Assembly: GCA_003640385.1 (NCBI GenBank) | Contig: RCAB01000610.1 | Location: 1 to 32,878 of the forward strand | DNA length: 32,878 nucleotides | Direction of reading: 5' to 3' | Source of the DNA: Setaria digitata | Taxonomy: Eukaryota > Nematoda > Chromadorea > Rhabditida > Setariidae | In this document: positions 24,596-32,878 of the stretch, in pieces | Layout: the number at the start of each line of letters is the position of its first letter | Position numbering within the stretch: the first letter of the stretch is position 1 | The notes under the pieces: model-generated | Told to the model about the DNA's origin: nothing | Databases searched by the model: none | What the model saw: only the letters and a program-made list of their open reading frames with translations | Made by a program: the position numbers and the translations under genes

Positions 24596-27500
24596 ATGAT
24601 GGCAGAAAGTAGTAATATATTTATTCCTGGATCTAGCAGTACTGCTCCTGTGGTCACTTCAGGTAAGCAAACATTCCGAATATTCCACTGTAGATAATAT
24701 TCACTAAGGGATTTGTTTCTGTTATGAACAGTTTCAAGATTAGATCGAGTATTTCTGATGGTTAGAAATGAATTGAGCTCTTTTAAGCGGACAAAATATA
24801 TGATTTTAATTTTGTGTGTAGCAGATTATCATCTCGATGCTCACAAACCTGCTGATTGTTGTAGTGCAGTTCATCTTCTGTTCCAGACTCTTCTATTTAC
24901 CGTCACATTCCTGAATGTTGTCATACCTCATTGATCCTTCCACTTTCACATTTGTCTTTGTTTTTATTTTTATTTTAATTCTCTCTATCTGTTCAGTGCA
25001 TAATTTCTGTTTTATTCTCAAAGTGTTTTATAAACTGCTTGTTGGTTGCCTTTGGCACTAGCTTTTTATTATGTCATTTAATTTTTTATTCATTTCATTA
25101 ATATCGTTTTTCATTAATCTTTTATTCATCCTTCCAGCATCTAACCTCTCTGTACTATTCATAGAATTTCCGATGTTTCAGCCTCACTGTTTCTAATTAT
25201 AGAAGTCTGTGTTTTTTCTTTTAGTTTGTTCTAAATCGTAAAAAAATATGCATATATTTGTCTTTTTAGTGGTTTCACCCTGTCGGCCAGGTTTATCTAA
25301 ATGTTCTTCTGTTATTTTAATTTGTTTTTAGTTTATATGTGCAAAATAGATCGGTTTAATTTCAGCTGCGGATGGAATGCAGCAATCTATTTCACCACGT
25401 AAGACATGTAACACGTAAGATTTAAAATACATACAAGCTTCAGTAATTTGGATTGCCATTTTTCTAGAATTCTTTTCTTTTTTATTTTTAATTGTGAAAT
25501 GGAATATTCAACATGACTGGTTTAACAGCACACAACAAGCATATTTTGTCAATTTGTCTACGATGGAAATTAAATCATTTAAATATTTCTACAGATTAGA
25601 TCATAGGAATAGAGTTTAAGCTTACGCGAATTTTTTTTAAAAATGAACTTTGTATTGAAGACATTTCCTGTATTGTGGCTTAAGCGGTCAGCCAACTCTT
25701 ATCGGTTCTTTGTACTCCTTAATAGATAAATTATATTTCGAAAACATAGCTGGGTGAATTACGAAATTCTACAGATGAAGTTTCTGACTGGTTGTTATTA
25801 ATGAAAGTTTATCCCCATTTATATATTATTTGTTTTCTTTAGGCCTGACTTGGCACAAATAGCTGCAAAGATAGATTCATTGAAAAAGTGGACTATTTCG
25901 ACTTACAAAACAACCAAGCAATCCATATGTGAAAATTTAGGAAAGGTTAGGAAACTTTTGATAGTTTTTTTTTCTTTTTTACTTATTATGGGGAATTTAA
26001 ATTTTAACTCTTTGTTATATATTTTGAGTGCTTTACTTTTCACTCTGTTTGTCTGTTTTTTTTTAACATAATGTTGCTCTTATTACTGTAAGCTATTTTT
26101 TTCTGAGGATATATTACTGTTATATTTGTTTACATTGTTTTTTTTATTTCATAACAGTTTGCAGGTAGAGCGTACAGTTGATAAGGAGTTAGAAGAACAA
26201 ATTGAGCAATTGAAAATTCTGCATAAAAATTACAATCAGGTTAGTTTCCCAATTCTGATTTACACATTTTTTTGTTGTTGTTTTCTGGATTCAGCGCTCT
26301 TCACGTATTTTTATTTTGCTGATTTTAATATGAATGGCATTTATTCACGACGGGCATTAACAAATTTGCGAAATGCGTTGTGTAGTTGACTTGAGTAACT
26401 GGAGATTTCTTTTTTAACTGATCATCTATTTTCCACTGTTTCGGTTTTGCGGCAAATGTCTGTTTCTTTTTTTGGTATTTTTTGTTGATAGGCATGAACT
26501 GGATAAGCTTCAATTTGTTTTAGGTGTTAGCAGTGTCAAAATTATTTACTTCAAATTTTCATCGAATGAACGAGACACAAAAAGGTTTGGCGGAATCCCT
26601 TTATCAGCTCTCACTGAAAGAAGTGAGCTTGAGGGTGCGTTTATTTTCAATTTTAAAAGAAATTCTTGTAGTCATTACAAATATTTTATAAAAAAGCTGT
26701 ACCTTACTTCACCATTCAGAAATGTTCCATCATTGTTTTTGTCTACATTAGCCAATTGTTTATGGATACAGTTTGGAAATGTTTACTTATGTTTGTCATG
26801 TCGTATTATTTTAATTCCTAAAATTAAAGAAATAGTTATCATTATAACCTTTTCTAGACAGAATGTTCTTCGAATTGCGACTCATTGCGCTCAGTGGCAN
26901 TATTGCTCTTAAATTAAAGAAATAGTTATCATTACAACCTTTTCTAGACAGAATGTTCTTCGAATTGCGACTCATTGCGCTCAGTGGCACATAATGGCGA
27001 ACTTCTAGAGCGGGCTCTGTCGTTTTTTCTTTCATCACTGAAAACATTATCCGAGAAAACATTTGAAGACACAATGGAGACAATTCATAATTATGATCAG
27101 GTTGTTCTATTCGTGTCTAACGAAAATCGTGACTGGTATCTGGTTTGGCGACTTTTCCTAATCCAAGCGGGAATAAAGTGTCGGTGCTTTATTGTTCAGG
27201 AAAATCTTTTTGTCAGCGCTGTCGAATAATAAACTTAATTCCTCTATCTTAATTTAGTACCCGATTAGTTACAGTAAACTTTCCTGGATATATTTTCATG
27301 TTCCGAAAACCGGATGTGAAATTCACACTTTGTAAAACGAAAGATAGAAAAATTGAAACGGCAAATTTCTGCCAAATTATATTAATATTTTCTTAACAGG
27401 CTCGTTTGGAATATGATGTGCATCGTAATGAGACAGCGGCGCTTTACCAATCAGGTGCAAGTCCCGAAGCAATTGCAGGCGCTGATTTTAGATGTAATCA

Positions 27501-28191
27501 GCACAGAGGAAAATACGAACAGTTAAAAGCTGATGTTAAGGTTTTTTTCTTTCTCTTAGAGTCTGATTCATGTTTCTAGGATAATGAACAGAATCTTTCT
27601 GTGTCAATTTAATTGAAGACAATTAAAATTATTTGCAGGTAAAATTGAGGTTATTAGAAGAGAACCGATTGAAAGTAATGCGTAAGCAACTCATGCTTCT
27701 TTCTAATGCCTTGACAGCATATTTCTCAGGTATCACAGTTTATCTGCATTATTTTTACTTTGAGTAGCTTTTGAGTTATGCTGAGCATATAATCTTTCCA
27801 ATTAAAATGAGTGACTATTCTTGTTTACTTCTGACCAGTGTATCCAATATATTTAGTGTTAAATAAACTTGGATACTTGAGAATATTTGAGTTCAAGTGT
27901 TATTACTTAAGTAGCGGACATTATGGACATGAATTTATAAAATTTTTTTGCAAGTAGGGATCTGAATTATAAGTTTTTATATTGCAGATAATGTTTAAAT
28001 TAACAGTTATCCCTTTACTGAAGTGAATATTGTTACAGGAGGAAGTTTGTATAAAAAGAAATTAAGTTTCCTATCAGCAAATATTATTTTCACATTTAGG
28101 CAATGCGAAGACCCTGATGTCAGCAATGCAGAATTTGAATTTGGATCAGATGGCAAATGACGGTGTTGCACCATCGTTTCTGGAACAGTAA
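24596..28191 (+). CDS. ARFIP: Arfaptin (AH/BAR-domain Arf/Arl- and PI4P-binding protein), 9 exons, 293 aa
   Basis: Exons: 24596-24662, 25366-25414, 25843-25945, 26165-26239, 26524-26634, 26948-27100, 27400-27540, 27639-27729, 28100-28191 (stop TAA). All joins are GT-AG and in phase. Arfaptins are crescent-shaped BAR dimers at the trans-Golgi that bind GTP-loaded Arf, Arl1 and Rac1 and shape secretory carriers. Residues 1-38 are a Ser/Thr-rich disordered leader. Residues about 43-73 (IDSLKKWTISTYKTTKQ) are the amphipathic PI4P-binding helix and start of the AH domain. ERTVDKELEEQIEQLK (exon 4), SSLKTLSEKTFEDTM (exon 6), ARLEYDVHR (exon 7) and VKLRLLEENRLKVM (exon 8) align with human ARFIP2. 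The ending PSFLEQ parallels human PSWLEEQ. At 293 aa it is shorter than human ARFIP2 (about 341), mostly at the N-terminus. A second in-frame ATG follows the first. A duplicated piece of exon 6 lies upstream in intron 5 beside an N and is treated as an artefact. Confidence 0.95.
26821..26989. other. 79-bp duplication of arfaptin exon 6 start, split by a single N
   Basis: Bases 26821-26899 and 26911-26989 differ at one position (ATTATAACC versus ATTACAACC), with N at 26900. The unit covers the end of intron 5, the acceptor (26857 in copy 1, 26947 in copy 2) and the first 42 nt of exon 6. Only copy 2 continues into the complete exon, so copy 1 is the remnant. The pattern matches an unmerged contig overlap. 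Confidence 0.88.
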
Positions 28192-28311
28192 AACAAATGT
28201 CTTTTATATAAAAACACAGCCTTGTCTGGGTAATGGTTGAGTGCAAACTCAGTTCGTAGGGTACCGATATAGTGTGTTAGATATTACATCATATCTTCGG
28301 CATAACTGTCC

Positions 28312-28317
28312 AATAAA
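28312..28317 (+). terminator. Polyadenylation signal AATAAA of the arfaptin gene
   Basis: Canonical AATAAA, 120 nt after the TAA stop. A second AATAAA at 28599-28604 could give a longer 3'UTR. Confidence 0.65.
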
Positions 28318-28511
28318 TCTGATGATAAGGGAGCAAATTTAAATTTGGAGTCCTAAAGGCAACGTGACTTTTCGGGTAATCGATAAAATTAAACCATTTC
28401 TTAAGTTTGACTGGGGGACATTTTGCTAAAAGCCTCTGGCAGAATGGCAATATTTGAACACTTATTTACTTTTGCGGTTGAGTTATAATTTGTTCTCTAC
28501 TCATTTGTAAT

Positions 28512-28533
28512 CTACGTACCTGTTTGTACGTAG
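28512..28533. repeat. Perfect 8-bp inverted repeat with 6-nt loop
   Basis: CTACGTAC (28512-28519) and GTACGTAG (28526-28533) flank CTGTTT. The repeat falls between the two AATAAA signals after arfaptin, so it would form a stem-loop in a long 3'UTR transcript. Confidence 0.6.
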
Positions 28534-28886
28534 CATAAGTACTCTTCCTGTAAAAAAAAAAAATGTTGCGTTTACGCTTTTGCCCTCTTTGTATTTGTAA
28601 TAAAAATGCGTGAGGATGAGCAAACTTTAACTTTGTATATTGATATAACGGTTTATTTGTCAGTGCTAAGTGAAGGAATGAAGTAGAAGTGTAGTTGAGA
28701 TTGTGGAAACAAGATTGCTGTACACATTACATCAATACACACATAGTTATTAGGACTGGGATTTCGTTTGTAAATTCTCTTTAATTCCCGTCTTATTTTC
28801 AGAGAATGATTTTGGTGTAAAAGCATTAGTAAATAATTGGTTTTCCTTTTAAAATGTCCACTAACATTAATTAAGCATTAATCAGC

Positions 28887-28913
<27 letters not shown>
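28887..28913 (+). repeat. Poly-T tract (27 nt)
   Basis: An uninterrupted T run in intergenic DNA. No retroelement body or target-site duplication is visible next to it. Confidence 0.85.
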
Positions 28914-28918
<5 letters not shown>

Positions 28919-29448
28919 GCACATATTCGTTTTTGATGTTTTTCTTTAATAACATTATTCCTTCTGCACTTGTCAGCTGTCATTTTAGAAATGTTTATAG
29001 AGATTGAGATTGAGATGTTTAGATCTGGGTAACAAGGGAGTAAAAGATGAAAAGAGGGTGAATTTATGTTTTTTTTTTTTCGTAACCTACTGTTCCATTA
29101 CTGAAGTCTTAATATCTTACTGGGAATGAAGGAGCAAAGATACTTATTGAAAATTTTGGAAAAAAAATGGGTTAGACAGAGAGCAAGTATTGAAGGGAGC
29201 AATTGTGAGATGCTCATAGCTTCATGAATTCTTTCTTCCAGTTATATTTTTAACTGATAATTTCATTGTTATTGATCGTTTTAGTTATAAGCAGCGCTTC
29301 ATATAGAACTAAATTAGAATGAAAAGAATTTGTTCACTGTTTACTTTTGTTCATTTTTATTGTCTTAGTGCTGTTGTAGTGAATTTTCGAAATTATTAAC
29401 GAAAAACTGAACAATCATTATGTAATGAGAATGAGGAATGCCTTAATA

Positions 29449-29550
29449 ATGAACAAATTTTTAGAGATACGTTAAATTCATGGTTATAACACGAGAAGTA
29501 TGAACAAATTTTTAGAGATACGTTAAATTCATGGTTATAACACGAGAAGT
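29449..29550. repeat. Perfect 51-bp tandem duplication
   Basis: Bases 29449-29499 are repeated exactly at 29500-29550 with no N between them. The period is a multiple of three, so a minus-strand open frame passes through both copies, but that frame has no recognisable protein similarity. The exact identity means either a recent slippage duplication or another unmarked assembly overlap. Confidence 0.9.
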
Positions 29551-30020
29551 CGGGTTCGGAATTCTGATCAAGATAACTAATTTGTAGTATTTTTATTTTC
29601 GAATAAATGATAGTGACCAGTCTCGTCGTATGATTTCTACTGATGAATTTGATCATTACTGCTGGAGACAAACTATGTCGAATGTTTTTGGAAATGTGTG
29701 TGTATTTGGACATGAAGAGAAAGTGATCATTGATGTTGACTGAAAATGCTTCTGGTGAGGTGCGAAGGTATTGAATATAACCTTTAACCTTCCTTGTAAT
29801 GAGTTAAATTTCTCTATATTATCTTCATTCTACAGACGATTGTTAGTGTCCAATCAAAAGATTTAAAAGTAGCAAACACTCAAAGGTGCTGTCATCTGTT
29901 TGGTTTCCATTCTTACGAGAATTTTATCTTTTTAATGGAGTGCTTTCGTCTGATTCTCTATTACTTTCATTTATTCATTTATTTCTCATACCTTCGTAAT
30001 CCTACTAGTTAGGCGTTTTT

Positions 30021-30050
30021 CAGTGTACAAGATTGTCGGATTGTACACTG
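30021..30050. repeat. Perfect 10-bp inverted repeat with 10-nt loop
   Basis: CAGTGTACAA (30021-30030) is exactly complementary to TTGTACACTG (30041-30050), separated by GATTGTCGGA. A T run precedes it. Both arms contain the palindrome TGTACA. Confidence 0.65.
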
Positions 30051-30820
30051 TTGGCTTGATCCATGGCTTAGTTTTTTTAACTTCTCAATTCTGCTAAATC
30101 AACAGGTCCTTTAATCTTCAAATCAGCAGCTATCAATCCCAGTGATAGAGGCCATTACCATTTCTGCTTGTGTTTTTATTTAGAATTATTGTCGCCTTTT
30201 TTCCACCAAGAAGGAAAGGAGGAGACATTTGCTTATCATATAACTTCCTCTCTCCTCCTCTCCTAAAGTGCTGTCGTCTGTTGCAATTGTGAAAGAAAAA
30301 AGAAAAAAAAAAACTCTTGTTCTCCATTCTTTGCGACACCTTCCAGGTATTCCATCATCATATGTCGCAACCTCACAGGACTGTTTTTCACTTTTTAATT
30401 TCCGAAATTTTATTGTGCTAATTTTCGCTGCCTCTTTTATTCTGCCAATTAAGCGTATGAGGTGGCATCAAAGAATCAACAAGTTTACCAATCTTTTTAG
30501 ACATAATAACACATTTCATTTTAAGCAAACAGAGCATTAGCTTGTCAATTAATTTGCTATATTCCTGAATTTTCATGAATTTCAAATGTTTGGATGAAGT
30601 TCGGAAAGAGTCATCCTCATGAACAGTCGAAAAAAGAAACCCATCATGCTGAATGTAAAAAAAAAAAAATTACAATTTTGAGGGATCACAGTGATAATCA
30701 AAGTGGTCGGAAATTCTGTTCTGGAAATGAATGCGGTAGAAAGATCAAAGCTAACCTGTCTGCCTAATTTTACGTCCCTTATTTTCTAAATAATTTATTT
30801 TTCTCGTAAATAAATAGGGC

Positions 30821-30838
30821 CTCTCTCTCTCTCTCTCC
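30821..30838 (+). repeat. (CT)n microsatellite
   Basis: A run of CT dinucleotides ending in CCCTCC. No other feature is attached to it. Confidence 0.8.
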
Positions 30839-32878
30839 CTCCACTTATTATTATTTTTCCTTTATCTTTTATTTACGATGGTTTACCTCATTGAAATGCA
30901 AAGATTATTTCATCTTTCTAGAAATTTTAAAGGAATGATCATTATTACTAAAGTTTAGTCTTTAAATTTGATATCACACATTGAAGAGTTTGTTTTGGGC
31001 ATTTAATTCTTCGAAACACATAATTAACTAATGACTAGAAATTGTTGCTCATATGAAATAGCTGAAGAGAGTAATTTGTCTTATGAAAATGAAAAATTAG
31101 TTGCCGTGATTGAAGTTTGCTACCTTGTGCCTTGTGCCTTATCCTTTGATCCTTAGTTCACTGTAAAGAATCAGAATGACTCCAGTACAGTGGTAGATTA
31201 AATTTTCTTCATTGAAATGTTGAAATTTTAAAATTTATAGAAGTGGATAAATTCTGAGGCAGGATGAGGCAAAAAGAAAAAGTTTGCAAATTTTAAATAC
31301 AAATATAAAAGTTATGGATGATGGAAGTACAAGAATGATTTATATGTAAATGAAAGAGCTTTCCTCTAAGTATTCCCTTTCAACTTTGGAATGGATATTC
31401 CTTCCATCGAAGAAAGCAACAAGCATAATAAGTGTGACAAAATTTAATTATCATCAAATGGAATGTTGAGAATTTTTTGAAATGTTTACTAGAAATAGCC
31501 TGTGGCATCATCATCCATCGATATGTCTAACAGCAAAGAATTATAATTTCGTGTCCTCTATCTTTTTTCTTTTTTTGCTTCTCTTATCGCTCATCTTTTT
31601 AAATACTACAAATAAATGAAATGACTATCTATATGTTCACTCCAAAATATTGTCTCATTGAATTTAGTAGTTCCCATTTTAGCTAATAAATTTTCATATT
31701 TACCTTTCACGGCATATATATTAGTTATATTTGATGAATTGAAGAAGAAAAAAAAAAAAAAGTAATAAGAAAGAATGGAGAATTTATTGAAAAACGGGAA
31801 CAGGTTAATTAGAACTTAAAACTGGAACAAAATATTCTCTCTTCTTTTCCTTTTCGTTCTCTTCTTTGCATTTGCCGCAAGTATTTTTCTGCCATTTCTC
31901 ATGGCAGATGTAAATTTTGACAACTGTTAGCTAATTAGTTCAAACTAATTTATCACTTCTAAGGCTTCTTTCTTCTCTTGGTTCACAAATGTGTGTATAC
32001 CATACATCCATTGTTACGGATGGATAGGAAAAGAAGAATGTACGATGTTGCTTTAGTATTTCGCATAAATATTTGAAAGTAAATTTTCAGCTGAAAAAAA
32101 AAAAAAAGGAAAAATGAAAGAGGAAATGTCACATTTTTCCTTACTTCTTTTGCCGTCAGATATGTACCATAGGACAGTGAACTTTGAAAAAAAAAGCCAG
32201 AGATTAAAAAGCAAAAGATGAAATTGTCTTTAAAATCATTAATTATCATTATTATCATTTGTAGAGAAAGGCCGTATCACCGTGTTTAGAAAAGTTTTAT
32301 TAATTAGAATGGAAACGAAACTCAGTCGAAATATCTCGGTTACATTATTTTATAGCACTAATAATTCTTATTTTTATCAAGCTTCATTTATCACTAAAAA
32401 AAAGCAAAATAATGATGTTGCTGTCATCAATAATGTCACATTATTTTAGAGTCCTCTCCAAGAACTCTGAAATAACAACCTATCAGAAGAGGTGATTCTT
32501 GAATGAACTTTTCGATCTCTCTAAACACTGCTCGAAGATTGAATTAAACAGAAATTTTTTTTAATAAATTCTTTAATTTTTTGTTTTTAGTTTTTATAAA
32601 TTTTTATGAAATTCCAAAAAAAATAAATAAATAAATATTAGTTTTATATGACTTTCAGCATACACTAGAAAAGAATCAAAACTTTCTGTTATTTTTACAA
32701 TACTCTCCATTTTTGTCATCTTGTATTATTTAAATTAATTAAATTGTCAATGATCATTTAAATTAATGCTTGTTAACGATAATTCAGAGTAAGTTTCATC
32801 TTGCCATCCTCACTTACAACTTTTTGTTATTTACTCTCCCCTACTGATATCATTCCGATTTTCAGTTTTTTTTTTTTT

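Larger units (their letters stand above)
28192..32878. other. Downstream intergenic region, no gene recognised
   Basis: AT-rich sequence with homopolymers (T run 28887-28913, A run 30660-30669, A run 31748-31760, T run at the window end), a CT run (30821-30838), two short perfect inverted repeats and a 51-bp tandem duplication. Open frames such as 28007-28246 on -, 29396-29713 on - and 30268-30540 on + are explained by antisense of exons, by the tandem repeat, or by chance. Confidence 0.55.

Noticed and set aside
26811..27083. Minus-strand repeated peptide (PLSAMSRNSKNILSRKG twice)
   Set aside because: It is the antisense of arfaptin exon 6 and of its duplicated copy across the N.
29396..29713. 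Minus-strand frame with a 17-residue tandem repeat
   Set aside because: The repeat is explained by the 51-bp DNA duplication; the rest has no similarity and no splice context.

Overview
The window looks like nuclear DNA of a parasitic nematode, most likely a clade III (spirurid or filarial) worm. It is AT-rich and has compact exons of about 22-218 nt. The introns are 87-738 nt with GT..TTTCAG-type borders, and several acceptors lie just upstream of start codons, as spliced-leader sites do. The predicted proteins are closest to C. elegans and human families. The species assignment is inference.

Four protein-coding genes and one tRNA can be supported. All four protein genes are on the + strand, head to tail. 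(1) 4302-8383 is an 11-exon gene for a p70 ribosomal S6 kinase (455 aa). It has an N-terminal TOR-signalling (TOS) motif, an intact catalytic core, and T-loop, turn-motif and hydrophobic-motif sites, but a short C-terminal tail. (2) 15141-18244 is an 8-exon gene for a membrane-anchored short-chain dehydrogenase of the LET-767/HSD17B12 3-ketoacyl-CoA reductase family (336 aa). (3) 20027-21645 is a 6-exon Rheb GTPase gene (185 aa) ending in a CaaX box. (4) 24596-28191 is a 9-exon arfaptin (BAR/AH domain) gene (293 aa). A tRNA-Phe(GAA) gene on the minus strand, 24490-24562, lies 33 bp upstream of the arfaptin start. Every exon join listed keeps the reading frame.

The rest is non-coding as far as can be seen. 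1-4301 is upstream DNA with a TG/CA-rich tract and two places where single Ns join near-identical sequence. 8384-15140 is a 6.8 kb intergenic stretch with only weak minus-strand ORFs. 18245-20026 holds a GC-richer candidate promoter for Rheb with a palindromic CRE. 21646-24489 is featureless. 28192-32878 holds short inverted repeats and a 51-bp tandem duplication.

Rheb activates TORC1 and S6K is a TORC1 substrate. LET-767-type enzymes make long-chain and branched-chain fatty acids, which in C. elegans feed a lipid signal to TORC1. The window therefore places three growth-control genes side by side. Whether that is functional or only old chromosomal linkage cannot be decided here. Three single-N junctions flanked by duplicated sequence look like assembly artefacts; one duplicates part of an arfaptin exon. 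I found no convincing undescribed system.
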